A stretch of DNA of 64,000 nucleotides from Sesamum alatum (taxonomy: Eukaryota; Streptophyta; Magnoliopsida; Lamiales; Pedaliaceae). The DNA lies in the NCBI GenBank assembly GCA_034509735.1, contig JACGWO010000004.1:26517395-26581394 (forward strand), in the 5' to 3' direction. Each line of letters begins with the position of its first letter. Position 1 is the stretch's first letter. Below the pieces are notes generated by a model. That model had not been told where the DNA came from, searched no databases, and saw only the letters and a program-made list of their open reading frames with translations. Below are positions 46,371-58,470 of the stretch, in pieces. The translations under genes and the position numbers were made by a program.

Positions 46371-47262
46371 CTGCCTACGGCTGAAGCATAGGGGATGTCC
46401 AACATCCGTTTAAACTCCTCATCAGTCTTAGGAGACTGGTTCTTGGATAACTTAATTCCATGCCTTATAGGAAGGAATCCTCGTTTTGAGTTCTCCATCT
46501 TGAATCTCTTCAACATTTTCTCAATATACGAGACTGGGCCATTCCTAACTTCCTTCTAGATCTATCCTTGTAGATCTTGATGCCAAGGATGTAGGATGTC
46601 TCGCCCATATCCTTCATGGAGAATTGCGTTGACAACCAAGCTTTAGTGGTACCCAACATCTTAACATCATTCCCAATGAGCAAGATATCATCCAAGTAAA
46701 GTACCAGAAACGCAATCGAGCTCCCTGATCTTCTTGTATACACAAGGATCGGACTCGTTCTTGATGAAATCATATCCCCGTATGACTTGATCAAAACGTA
46801 TGTTCCAGCTTCGGAAAGCTTGTTTGAGGCCATAGATGGACCTTTGAAGACGGCAGACCTTCTGCTCTTCTCCAACAGATGTGAAACCTTCCGGCTGATC
46901 CATATACATTTCTTCCTCTACGAAACCATTGAGGAAGGAAGTTTTCACGTCCATCTGTCATATTTCATAGTCATAACATGCTGCTATGGCAAGCAGTATC
47001 CAAATGGACTTAGCCATTGCTACGGGCGAGTAGGTTTTCTCAAAGTCGAGCCCGGGTTGCTAGTGTAATCCTTCACCACAAGCCTGGCTTTGGAGGTTGT
47101 AACCTCCTTGTCAGCTCCAAGCTTTCGTTTGTAGACCCATTTACACCCTACGGGTTTTATCCCTTTGGGTGGGTCCACTAGGATCCAGACCTGGTTTGTA
47201 CCCATCGAGTCCATCTCGGATTTCATGGTCTCAAGCGACTTATCCGGATTGATGTCCGACAT
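46371..47262 (-). pseudogene. Element C reverse transcriptase (broken)
   Basis: Blocks in order on the - strand: KSEMDSMGTNQVWILVDPPK, GCKWVYKRKLGADKEV, KARLVVKDYT, then after a break MDVKTSFLNGFVEEEMYMDQ, QRSIYGLKQAFRSWN, CVYKK and the catalytic LYLDDILLIGND (YVDD altered to YLDD), SMKDMGETSYILGIKI and RGFLPIRHGIKLS. Copia RT copies the transcript into DNA in the particle. Several single-base shifts (near 46510, 46690-46880 and 46960-47020) divide it. Confidence 0.82.
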
Positions 47263-48180
47263 CGCTTCTCCGTACGTCTTTGGATCATTATAAATTAACC
47301 GGTCAGGCCCAGAAATCCATACCTATCAGGTGCATGGGATACTCTAGCCGACCTACGGAGGACTGGAACATTATCAGTGGGAACTACCGGCTCAGATGTC
47401 ACTGCTGCCTCATAGGGTACCTCACTTGATTCCTCAAGGAGTACCTCATCGCGTCGACTATTCGATGAAAAACCCTTTTCCAAGAACACTGCGTTTTCGC
47501 GAGACAAAAACCTTTTGCTCGGAGGGATCATAGAAATAATACCCCGCAGTTTGTTTCGGATAGCCAATGAACCTTCATACACTAGACCTTGAGTCCAGTT
47601 TGTCTCCCACTAATCTCTTGACATATGCGGGGCAACCCCACACTTTCAAGTATTTGTAGGAGTCAGGCTTGCCATGCCATATCTCGTATGGTGTCTGGGA
47701 TATCTTCTTAGATGGCGCCAAGTTTTAAAATTTTGGCTGCCGTCTCAAGAGCGTATCCCCAGAAGGATAAGGGGAGTTCGGTAAAACTCATCATGGATCG
47801 GACCATGTCCAACAAGGTCCAATTCCTCCTTTCAGACACACCATTAAGCTGTGGTGTTCCAGGAGGGGTCCACTGAGAGAGAATCCCATTCTCTTTTAGG
47901 TAATCAGTAAACTCACCACTCAAATACTCTCAACCTCGGTTCAACCGAAGGGCTTTGATCTTTCGACCGGTTTGGTTCTCTACTTCAAGTCTGTATTCCT
48001 TAAACCTTCCAAAGGCTTCAAACTTGTACCTCATCAGGTAAACATAACTATACCGTGAGTGATCATCGGTAAAGGTTATGAAGTACGAGTACCCACCTCT
48101 AGCCTGAGTATTTAGTGGGCCACAGACGTCCGTATGGATCAAATCCAACAAACCGTTGGCCAGCGTGTTTTGTCCGATAA
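47263..48180 (-). pseudogene. Element C integrase and linker (broken)
   Basis: Starting at about 48180: LDLIHTDVCGPLNTQARGGY, FITFTDDHSRYSYVYLM and ALRLNRGG, then in a shifted frame EFTDYLKENGILSQWTPPGT and QLNGVSERRNWTLL. The three acidic integrase residues (HTD, TDD and SER..N) are present in sequence but not in one frame. 47295-47582 encodes the linker ending VLRRSARVSHAPDRYGFLG. The same layout survives in A without its core. Confidence 0.82.
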
Positions 48181-48850
48181 ATGGTTTCTTGGTCATCTTC
48201 CCCTTCAGACAGGATTCGCAGGTCAGTAGGTTGTTCAAATCATTTATTTCTAGACTCTTTGAATCCACCAACCTACTTATCCTATTTTTGGAGATATGAC
48301 CTAACCTCGCATGCCATATATGTGCATCATCATGATTATCCCGTTTTCGTTTGTGTTTCGCAGTCATAATCCAATTAGACTGTTGAAGTATGTACAAATC
48401 GTTTACCAATGTACCAAGCAAATGAGAAATACCATCCTTTATAATGAAAAAAACCGTTTTTATTGATGGTAAATGAATATCCCTCCTTGTCAAGGACCGG
48501 GATAGATATAATATTTTTAATCATGCTAGGTACATAGGAACAGTCGTTCAGTACAATCCTAACATGACTACTAATGGCTAACTCCATTGATCCTACGGCT
48601 TCTGCAGCAATGGCCTTGCCATCGCCTAGCCTCAGGATCATCTCATCCTTGGTTAGCCTACTGCTTCTTTGCAGTGCCTGCAAATCATTGCAGATGTGAG
48701 CACCACACCCAATATCCAATACCCATGAAGCAGAATTAGTTTTCATGTTTACTTCAACCACAAACATACCTAGGTTGGAGAGGAGTTGTGGGCGCTCCCT
48801 CTTCCAATGCCCCTTTCCTTGGCAATGCATGCAGACATCATTTGCCTAGG
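48181..48850 (-). pseudogene. Element C zinc knuckle, protease and pre-integrase
   Basis: The - strand begins MHCQGKGHWKRERPQL, a CCHC knuckle whose last cysteine is R. Then NSASWVLDIGCGAHICND, the aspartic protease region in which the family D-[ST]-G reads DIG. Then LRLGDGKAIAAEAVGSM and YVPSMIKNIISIPVLDKEG. After a one-base overlap to the next frame, LLGTLVNDLYILQQSNWIM and IWHARLGHISKNRISRLVDS (pre-integrase) and CESCLKGKMTKKPF follow. The protease would cut the polyprotein; the altered active-site triplet suggests it is dead. Confidence 0.82.
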
Positions 48851-49381
48851 ACCGGTGAGAACCACGGCCCTTCCCTTTCCTTTTGCCCATCCCCACCGGG
48901 GTAACAGGGGCGCCTAGAGCGCGAGCAGGGGCCACAACTGTCTTCCCCTTTCCCTTCTTACTCTTCCAGCATCCGGCCCTCTTGCCATTCGCTTTGGAGG
49001 TCGAAGCCTCTCCTATCAATACAGCCGGCGCTGACCAACATGTTGATCAACTCATAAATAGACTTTTCAAGTCCATTCATGTTGTAGTTTACAACAAATG
49101 GGTCATAGGACGGAGGAAGCGATTGGAGGATCACGTCAATGTACGTGTTGTTAAGCCCAGCTTTAAGGTCCTCGAGTTTTTTCACTAGGGAGAGCATCTT
49201 AACCCCATGACTTTGTACAGACGATCCTTCAGCAAGCTTAGTGTCAAATAATACTTTTGTGGCGGCATATCTAATATGCCTATCCAGAACCGCATAAACC
49301 TCGTTCATGCAGAGCAATCCTCAGGTTTCTCAGCCAGTCCGAGTAGTTGGTTTCGTTGAATTTATTAGTCTCAAGTACCAT
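48851..49381 (-). pseudogene. Element C gag (broken, internally deleted)
   Basis: Starts MVLETNKFNETNYSDWLRNL at 49381, the copia gag motif that recruits the domain. After RIALHE it jumps, in another frame, to EVYAVLDRHIRYAATKVLFD, so about 90 codons present in the B copy are missing. Continues SVQSHGVKMLSLVKKLEDLK, LQSLPPSYDPFVVNYNMNGL and EKSIYELINM, then a basic tail. No functional capsid expected. Confidence 0.75.
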
Positions 49382-51262
49382 GGTTAATGGATTCTTAGAC
49401 ATATCTACATTAATAAAATGTAAAGCAGAAATCAACAGATGATGGTAATATTATTGTTCAAGTTGAAGACTTGGTCTTTAGTCTTTAACCCTCCCACTAT
49501 TTATACGAAAGTCTGGCACTCTCAAGCGGAGTTTCGGGAAACCATTTCCTAGTGGGCTTGGGATCCACAAGCGTAATCTCCATGCCCCACTTTTACGATT
49601 CACATGAAGAAGACCTCGTGGGAGATATCCAATATCATTCTCATCCAATGAGATTCCCAAGATATTCTGCCTCACCTATTCGCATGGTTCTGAGGACTCC
49701 AAGCGAACCATTTTACTCAGTGTTGGGCCCAACCCATCAACCAAATCATGTCTCAAACTGTCGCCCCCCACGACTCATGAGACAGGGAAACAACGAGTGC
49801 AGTCTCTTTGTTCACAACAATGGTACAGCTTTCCCTAGTCCAAGTGTGCCATGACTCGTGAGATCACACTTGGGTAGTGGTAGCTTCCTCACCATATTGC
49901 TGTAGATGGAAGGCTCGAACAGATCAAAATATCATTTTGATCCAAGTTCGTTCTGGGCCTAATATTTAATTTGCTCCAACCAAATGAGAGCTTAATGAAT
50001 GACCGAGACCTCATCACATTAAGGTGTTTTAGCATCCATAAATATCCAATATTTAAAGCGATAAATAAATACCCCCCATGCAGAAAACATAGCATACCCC
50101 TGTTAGGATGTTCACAAGCCCAACCTATGCGACCCACTAAGCATGCAGTGAGTCTATGGTCTGTCTAGGGTGGTCCTATATTATTACAAAATAATATATA
50201 CCCATTGTCAAACCAATGGGCCTTGTAATGCTTTTGTTTCACGCCTTGATGCTCCACCTTGGGTCTCCGACTCCATAAGCTTGTTAAAATTAAAACTTCA
50301 CCAATTCTATTTACTCTCATTACAATTGAAAGTAATACATGGAAAATTAAAAACAAGCCTTAACATCATGAGGCTGAAATACGGGAGATGATAGTCCCAA
50401 AACAAGAGGCACGCAGGCCCCACCCAACAGAAATGTAAATAATCATACATCCATTCATACACAAGGTCTAGGGCTTTTGTGATCATCCCATGTTGATCCC
50501 ATCAATGCACATAACATAATTATTCCAAATAATCATGCATAAACCATGGATATTCCAAATATCCAAGTGATGTCCAACATCACAAAGCATAAATACATAA
50601 ACAATATGCAAAAAATCAAATTTCAAATTCAATGGACATTATAAATTATGCATCCAATGCATGTATTAATCCCAAATTAATTAAGAAAATTTGATCGAAG
50701 GAACAAAAAATTTATTCCAAAATCAAATGTGCAAAATTAATACATTTTCAGAATAATGTGCAGAAAATTCAGAAAATCAAATTTTCCGAAAAACGTCGAA
50801 GAACGGCACAAAACGGCCCAGCCGTTGTGCCGCGCTGGCCTCGGCCGGCAACGGTACGCCTATGCACAGCACGTGCAAGCGCCCGCCTACGCGTGGCCGC
50901 GGTATGCGCGGCCGTCCCTGCTAGTATGCACGCTGGCAGGCACGCCGACTAGGCGTGAGCCCGCGCGCGCTCGCCAGCCAGTGTCCGACCGGCAGGGGCG
51001 GCAGCCAACCGCTGCCGCTGCTATCCGTATCTCATAATTTTTTCGACATTCTTTTCAGCAGAAATCAGTAATAATAAACTGAATATGAGCATGTAATTCT
51101 AGATCCAATCTCACAAAATTAGCATGCTTAACGTCCATCAAATTCAAACAATTGAATCATCATATTTATTCATATATCCATGCAATCTAACATGCCATTA
51201 AAGCTATAAAAGAGATTAGATCATGCCAAGCACATAGATCTATGCCCCTTACATCGAACCGG
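49382..51262 (-). other. Leader of element C with GC-rich island
   Basis: Non-coding. Blocks at 49440-50020 and 50090-50480 match the D leader in inverse (tctcacgagtc and gggcccaacc blocks). A GC-rich island at about 50780-51025 (gccgcgctggcc..., cgcgcgcgctcgcc) occupies the place of the D cassettes, with AT-rich family flanks on both sides. The 93-codon frame at 50756-51037 is a composition artefact. Confidence 0.6.
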
Positions 51263-51274
51263 GCTCTGATACCA
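51263..51274 (-). promoter_or_regulatory. Primer-binding site of element C
   Basis: gctctgatacca, exact inverse of TGGTATCAGAGC (initiator tRNA-Met complement), two bases from the LTR. Confidence 0.85.
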
Positions 51275-51276
51275 CT

Positions 51277-53478
51277 TGAAGGTCAAGCGGATCCGCCCGG
51301 GAGCGTGAGCGAAAGCGAGAAAGCGTGAAAGTACGTAAATTTAAACAATTAAAATAAACGTGATCCCAAGGGGTGTAACCTTGGGTGCTCAACCGGGCGT
51401 TCGATGTAGGATGTATTAATATTTAAACACATATATAACACATAGGGCATAGATGAAATGTAAATTTACAAAAGCGTAATAAATCGTTACCTTTGTAGAT
51501 TTCACGTGCGGGTGGCTACTTGCGTTATTCCTTCTCCGGAAATGTTCACTAAATCCAAACGTATGGATTCTCCAAAGGTGATCCACACCACACCGGAAGT
51601 GAAACGCACGTTCTCCTTGCTAGAAGAAAACGGGTTTATGAAGGAATTGATTTAAGAGAATAAACACTATGAATTAGTGTTCTCTTAAACCTACTTTGTT
51701 CTTCCTTTTGATCCAAGATCAAGTGAAAAACACAAGTGGTAGAGGGAGAGAGTGGCCGAGAGTTAGAGGGAGAGAGGAGGCCGAATTTTGTCTTCTCTTT
51801 TCCTAGAAAAGATGAATTATGATTCTCTTACACAAGGTGTTGTATATACTCATATATATACATAATTAATGTGATTATTGAATGTGCCTAGGTTCATCCA
51901 AGGATGTCTAGATACATCCCAATCAATCACCATTAATTCTTCACTCAAGCCTACCAACTTTTAAGGTATGATCAAATCATACCAAAAGGAAAGGGCTTGA
52001 TTGGAGTTGATTTGTCTCTTACCAAAAGAGACAAGTCAACCGCCACTTTGCATGGAACATAGCTGAATTTTGCTTCCTCCAAGGGAGCATTTTCGGCCAT
52101 GCTCAATATCGGAAGAAGTCCAACTTCTTCTTATTCCAAAATAGGAATTAATTCTCCTCTCTGGTCAAAATTTAACGGATCGGGTACGATGAACCCAAAA
52201 TTAAATCTAATTTAATGTTCATTTAAATTATTCCCGTTGGTCTTTTAATCCAATCAAAAGATCCAACATCTCGACTTTCCATAATTAATCGATAAATACA
52301 ATTTATCGATTACACGAGGGCCCAATACAATATCGGCCCGTCCATCCAATGGACTATCCCTTAAGTAATCCAATTACTTATTTATCCTTCGAGATTGACT
52401 CCAAGTCAATCTCTCAACCTTCTCGGTGATTTGTGTGTGACCCTTTAGGTTCACCCTCAGCTAGACTTGGGCCCGTGTCCCATAAGGGCCCGTTACCATG
52501 GGTGGTCGTCTAGCAACGGTCCATGGCACTAAAAACTAGGTGAATGTTGGCGTGAACATTTAGGCGCCGATTTCGTACGGGTACGGTCCTTCCGTCTACC
52601 GTCTCCCGGCCTTAGTCTAGGGTATGGAATTAGGCGTCGGTTCTCATCCTTGACTAGGCATTTCTGCTTAATACTCAAGACTAAGCATGCTTCATTGCGT
52701 CGACACAGGAAACCATTCCATGTTCTACCAACCACTATGGCCACAGCTTTAAACAGCATGAACGTATCTCATAGTGCATAGCTGATACCTCTGTCACATA
52801 CTGACAGGGGACGGATCCTCTTCTTGAAATCCATCGTCCTCGCTACACATTCTGACTGCACTGGACAAGGCTTAGAATGATCATCTTACAGAATGATCAC
52901 CTCTCGCCAGATCTAAGATACAGTTGTCCTGTGCACGTGACTGCCATGGTTGCTCAAGTTTGAGGACTGCTCCCGTACTATCGGAACCGGGGAAATCCAA
53001 TCATACCAACAAAGCTTCCAAGGCTTCCATATGATGATCCCCGCGAGTCAGTCCAGTCGGCTCGACCCCAGTCGACCAACCCATCAAGATCGTGTAGGCT
53101 TCCCACGCCTGTCGCCGATGAAACACGGCACTCATCCAATGAACACGACTCTTGATGCAAGTATCAATAGCACTCTCGATTACCTATCTCAAGGTCCTCC
53201 ACTTGGAACGTTTTCGACCCAACTCTCAATCAGTTGGTTTCATGACCACCATCCAATGCGTGGCCCAACTGCATGAGTTGTTAACTGTGGGCTGTGGGCT
53301 TTGTTGCGATATAAGTAAAACACTATTTTAACATATGTAAAATGAGCGCAACAAAGTAGACACCAATAGTGACAAACACTCATTTTATTCATCACATAAT
53401 AATATTACATTTACATTAAGTTGTCAAATAAATTACAAATTGTCAAACCTATTGGCTTTCTGATCACCTATTCTAACA
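51277..53478 (-). repeat. 5' LTR of element C
   Basis: 2,202 bp. Begins TGAAGGTCAAGCGG and ends ctattctaaCA. Inverted TATA-like region near 51838. Confidence 0.87.
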
Positions 53479-53517
53479 TATAACACAGGAACAAATTGCA
53501 TTTTACCCAATATCAAT

Positions 53518-55435
53518 ACGACGCACTTATATGTTTAAGAGAATAAGTAACAATATTAATGGCATATGTAAATTAAAAAAATAAATAAAAAAATGCAACC
53601 TGAAACTAATTAATGAGGTGAAGTGACCCCAAGTGAAAAAAGAAAATGGGAGTTGGGCACTTATTTTAGTAAATTCATTACAATTACATTATAATCTCAT
53701 CACCAACAACTACAACAATTATCAGGGGGCCTAGTTTTAGCTAGTGAGACTGAGACCCCATGATCAAGAGGATATGAGTTCAAATCGCACCAATGTGTGG
53801 ATATTAGTTTACTTCAATAATAATTGTTGGGTTGTTGTAATAATAGTATTATTGATATTGATTGTTAATGCTTGAAATTATGATATAATTGTAATCGATT
53901 CACTCACAAAAAAAAAAAAAACAAAAAAAGCATCTATAAAAATTAATACTAATGTTATATTTGCAATAACTTCTACTTTTACAATGAAAATAAATTGTGA
54001 AGAGGATTGTAAGGTAAATAATATTATAGATTGCGAGTGTTTGAAAACATAAGTTGTAAACGAAAAAAGAAATTGAAATAGGGTTTGAAAAAAAACTGCT
54101 TAATATTGACAATTTTATCAATAAGGTGCAAAAATTGGTGGGAAGTTATTTATAATTTTTAGCTAAAATCAACTTAATTTAATCAATTCAAAAACAGATG
54201 TTATAAAATAAAAGCACTATTTTTAATTTATTTTCAAATAATAAATTAATAAATTATTATTTTAAACTCTTGCAAACAGCTGACCATCAATATCAAATTG
54301 GGAGCTGAGCACTTTAATCTATAAACGAGATTGGTCAAAATTGTACAAACCACCAGTCTAAGCAGAGGCATTTATTTCTGGTGTTCGCTTCCTGCATCAA
54401 TGCCTCATGGCGTGGATCCTCTGCTGTAATATTAAAATAATTTTCCACCAATTAATATGAGTTTAAAAACATATTAAGAATTAAATATTGTTTATTAAAT
54501 TCTTTAACATCCTAAATAAATACGGTTTTAATCGATTCTCTACAAAGAGGGACAATTACTTATTTTTTAGTGAATTGATTACAATTATATTATACATTTA
54601 AATCATTAACAATCATACCAGTCTACATATCATGATCACCATTACTAATATCTATAATAACCAGCGACTATTATTACAATGGACTTAAATAGTCAAGGGT
54701 TTTAATTTCACCAATTAAACTATGCCTTATTATGATTTGGAACCCAAAAACTCAGAACTCATTTAGTTGTTTTTACGGAAAAAAGCAATTTACACCCCTA
54801 TGTTAAGGGAATGAATATTTTACCCTCATGTGAAAAATAAAGTATCAATTTACCCTCTTGTGTTTTTAGAAATGGAGCAAGATACCCCCTTAGACCCAGC
54901 GGTGCACTACATGCGCCACTTGCAACTAGGTAATTTTTAAATATTAAAAAAGATTATTTCATATAAATATAATGTATATTTTTTTAACATATTAATATAA
55001 TATATTAAATAAGTATGTAAATATTAATACAAATTATATATATATTTTCCTTTCTTCTTCATCTTCTTCACCACCGCCGCCGTCCCCTCCCCTCCTTCCC
55101 CTTGTTGCCACATCCCTCGGGCTCCCCTTGTAGTATTGGTAATTATGTGGATGACATTTCTCAACATTATTTATACTAATATAAAAAAAAAAAAAAACTT
55201 TTCTCACTCACAAATGACGATTTGTGACACCGCAGATCCGCAATATCAATCTTTTTATTATCTTGATAATATCTCTAAGTTATTTTTTTTAAAAAAGAAA
55301 TGTGATGTGTTGATTTATATATTTTATTTTTATATATAATATATCATATAATGTGAAAAATTATTTATTATATCTGTAGAAGGATGATGTGCCACGACCT
55401 CTAATCTTTCAAAATTTAGAGACTCAAGTTACATG
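53518..55435. other. Intergenic sequence with small fragments only
   Basis: Mostly AT-rich. It contains a SINE-like stretch (53725-53860), a short - strand exon-like piece (54335-54425), an unpaired TIR-like block near 54778 (aagcaatttacacccc) and CT-rich sequence near 55047-55125. No gene recognised. Confidence 0.5.
53725..53860 (+). mobile_element. SINE-like tRNA-derived stretch
   Basis: tagctagtgagactgagac resembles a pol III A box and gagttcaaatcgcacc, about 35 bases on, resembles a B box (GTTCRANNC). The spacing and the intervening catgatcaagaggatatg block suit a tRNA-derived SINE head. There is no cloverleaf that would make it a tRNA gene, and no flanking duplication or poly-A tail was confirmed. 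Confidence 0.35.
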
Positions 55436-55444
55436 TTTATATTA

Positions 55445-56462
55445 GGGGAAATAGCATTTTTGGTCCCATAACTTAGACCCTTGTTCACTTTTGGTACCAT
55501 CCCTTACGAGATTAGTGCTTTTGGTCCCATAACTTCCAAAAATTAGCAGCTTTCGTCCTCTCCATTTTTTCATTAGTGTTTTAACGAAAATGGCCATTTG
55601 GCCGTTAACTTTTTCAAATTGAGGAAAAATTTGACGCCCTTTATGCTTGGTATCATTTTTTGTGGGAATATAACTACTATTGAGAGCTAAATAAAAAATT
55701 GAAGGAAATTAGAGTAAATACTGGTGATTTCTATCCTCTCGCACAAAAAAAAAAAAAAAAATCTTTCTTTTGATTTTATTTGTGTTGCAATTTATCATTT
55801 TCTACAGACTCTAAATATTAGAACAAGTATTGATCCACAAAAAATTCAAATAATCCAATGTACTATATAAATTACATAAATTGCATAAATTATAAAAAAT
55901 TAATTACATAAATTGCATAAATTACAAAAATTCAATTACATAAATTGCATAAATACTTACTTGAATATTTACAGAAATCAAGTACATATTCAATTACAAG
56001 AGTTTAAATCTTTGTAATTTATGCAATTTATATAATTTATGTGGTTACATTGGGTTATTTGAATTTTTTATGGGTCAGCACTTATTCTAATATATACAGA
56101 ATTTGTAGAAAATGATAAATTGCAACACAAATAAAATTAAAGAAGGAAAGATTGTATTTTGTGGGAGAGGATAAAAAACACCTTTATTTGCCCTAATCTC
56201 CTTCATTTTTTTATTTTAGCTCTCAATAGTAGTTATATTCTCGTCAAATATGATACCCAGCACAAAGGGCGCCAATTTTTCCTTCAATTTGAAAAATTTA
56301 ACGGCCAGATGGCCATCTCCATTAAAAAACTAACGGAAAAACAAGGGGAGAACGAAAGCTGCTAATCTTTGTAATTTACGGGACCAAAAGTGCTAATCCT
56401 GTAACAAATGGTATCAAAAATGAAAAGGGCCTAAGTTATGAGACCAAAAATATTATTTTCCC
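55445..56462. mobile_element. Foldback Mutator-type element (1,018 bp)
   Basis: The two halves are inverse copies: ggggaaatagcatttttggt at the left against gggaaaataatatttttggt read inward from the right, and pairing continues through the aactactattgagagctaaa block to a loop of repeated aattacataaattgcataaa units near 55870-55960. The perfect 9-bp duplication TTTATATTA lies at 55436-55444 and 56463-56471. The outer ends resemble the MITE at 39909. No coding capacity. Confidence 0.88.
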
Positions 56463-56506
56463 TTTATATTATATTCAGTTTAGTATGGGTTTGAATGAGT
56501 TACTTA

Positions 56507-57361
56507 GAGTATGTTTGGTTGGGGGAGAAAGTGGAAGTATAGGAGAAGTGAAAGTAAAAGGTGATGTATAAGAAAAAGTCTAGTGTTTGGATTGGAGGAA
56601 AAGATAAAGGGGAAGTAAAACTGGATATATATGAAACCCCTCCGGAGTTCGATTTTGTTTTTGTCCGAAATTGGGCGAAAGAGTGGACCCAAAAGACAAA
56701 AAAAATACATATTTTATTTTTATTTTACTTTATTGCCCACATATATATATATATTATATATATATTCCTCCAATTCTTTTCTCCTCCCCGATGATAATAA
56801 CGTACATAATCGCTAAAGAAAAGATAATCAAATCGTTGAAAAAAACTACTAAGTCGAAATCAACAATCCGGTAAACATACTTTGCATTTGTGAATTTTTC
56901 AGAATTTTTTATTGCTAATTTGCTATTAATATTAATTGAATAATCCTTTTCCCTAACCATGTTCCCTTTTCCTGCCGTCGGCACGAGTAACTTTTATTTT
57001 ATTTAAACTGAATAGTTTAGAATAAATTAACAATATTCATTTTGATAAATATTTTTATTAATAAAAAATATTATTATTCTTGTATGATATATATTTTTAT
57101 TACTAAGATTTTTAGATCTTTGATATTAATATAATATTAATTTTTTTATTTTCTAATATAAAATGAAGAAAAAGGGTTAAATTATAAAATTATAAAAATT
57201 AGTCTTTTCTTCTCAATCTAATTTTCTCCCCTTCTAATCATACCAAACAACTTGAAGGAAAACTATTATTTTTTCCCCCCCCCCCCCACCTTCTCCCTTC
57301 CCCTTCCCCTTCCCCTCCCCTGTTCACTTTCCTTTTCCTCTCATTTGAACCAAACGAACCC
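56507..57361. mobile_element. PIF/Harbinger-like non-autonomous element (855 bp)
   Basis: Ends gagtatgtttggttggggga and, inverted, gggttcgtttggttcaaatg, a Tourist/PIF-like TIR, with TTA on both sides (56504-56506 and 57362-57364). Subterminal sequence is purine-rich on the left and C/T-rich on the right, including a run of about 14 C near 57275. No DDE transposase frame seen. Confidence 0.72.
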
Positions 57362-57364
57362 TTA

Positions 57365-58470
57365 AGCCCTACTTCCCATGAAGCAGAATATGTAGAAATA
57401 GCCTAAGGGCACTCCATTTCCATCAACAACACTCCAAATTATTATCCACAAGTTCTTAAATATTCGAATTCTTTTGATTTATTTCAATCACTTTGAACAT
57501 AAAAATTCAACCCAAATATACAAAATCCTACATTGAGAATTTTGTGAACTCCTACAAAATACATATATATTATACTAGTGATCGTGGCACATTTGATGCA
57601 TGTAAATAGAAGAGCAAAAATTCGCTTAATACTTATATAATTATATAAAGTTAATCTGATACACGAAATGTATTTTATGGTTATAGACGTCATTTTGTGC
57701 TTTCTTTCAAAACTAAATATATATGTGGTGATTATCGGGAATTCTATTAATATATTTACCAAAAAAAAAAAAAAAAACATTGTGAAATTAAGGGATAAAG
57801 AGAAAAGAAAAAGAGAATGAAAAAAAAAAAGGAAAGATTTAACTTGTAATTTTGTTTTTTATATAAGGGCAGTTTAATCCATATATTATATACACTACAT
57901 GCATGTACGTATTTTCAAGTAAATATCTATACTTTTATATTAAGTGAGAACACCACTTTGGCGTCTCACTATTTTTTTAGTCTGCAATTTTTAATATTTA
58001 ATTAATTAATTAACTTCCTATCTTCCCACTCTTCTTTACACCCCAAATCACTCTTCTAAATCTTCAAATTATCCACACTTTTCAACTTCCTACTAATTCT
58101 TTATATTTTCTTTTTTTAAAATATATTTTAATTTCATCAATTAAAAATATATTTTAAAAAATATAAATTACTTTTTAAAATTTTTATTTATTTATGCACA
58201 CTCATTGGAGTATGACACACATTGATATTGATTATCGACAGAATAAATTCTCTAGTAAAAAGTACGCATCATGTGGCCTGACCGACGAAATCTAACTACT
58301 AGCGGTAAAAAGATAAAACGAACAAAAGATGGTTACAGGAGTCGTTTGTTCACCATAAATGTTGTTAGTTCTCATCATTTAGGCAAAAATTCGTAAGCAT
58401 TAGTTGAACAAGAAAGATATCAAAGAATCAGATTCTTGTCGAGAAAAACATATTAATCATGTGTTAGTAT
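57365..58470. other. Intergenic AT-rich sequence, nothing recognised
   Basis: No credible gene, RNA or paired repeat. A small hairpin-like block and poly-A runs only. Confidence 0.5.

Larger units (their letters stand above)
43508..53478 (-). mobile_element. Copia retrotransposon C with 2.2-kb LTRs
   Basis: LTRs at 43508-45721 and 51277-53478; PBS at 51263-51274 two bases from the 5' LTR; PPT at 45722-45736. Internal - strand order is leader, gag, zinc knuckle, protease, integrase, RT, RNase H, the full copia set, but split over several frames. Over the first 215 or so bases the two LTRs differ at roughly 15 positions by eye, so the insertion is not recent. The 5-bp flanks (agggg and tataa) do not match. 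Confidence 0.88.
42419..53508. mobile_element. Probable Mutator-type element enclosing retrotransposon C
   Basis: Left end gagtaaaatgcaattt and right end aaattgcattttaccc are inverse copies. The adjoining 9-mers AATATCAAC (42409-42417, with one extra t before the TIR) and AATATCAAT (53509-53517) match at eight positions, the 9-bp duplication expected of Mutator-type elements. Element C fills most of the interior. What remains of the host is 42419-43507, including a CACTA-type insertion, and about 30 bases at the right. No transposase frame is seen. Confidence 0.6.

Noticed and set aside
54778..54900. TIR-like start aagcaatttacacccc and repeated taccctc blocks as another MITE
   Set aside because: No inverse partner or duplication found within several kb.
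57367..57410. Codons resembling the copia RNase H block EAEYVEIA
   Set aside because: Too short, no neighbouring blocks, adjoins the end of a PIF-like element.
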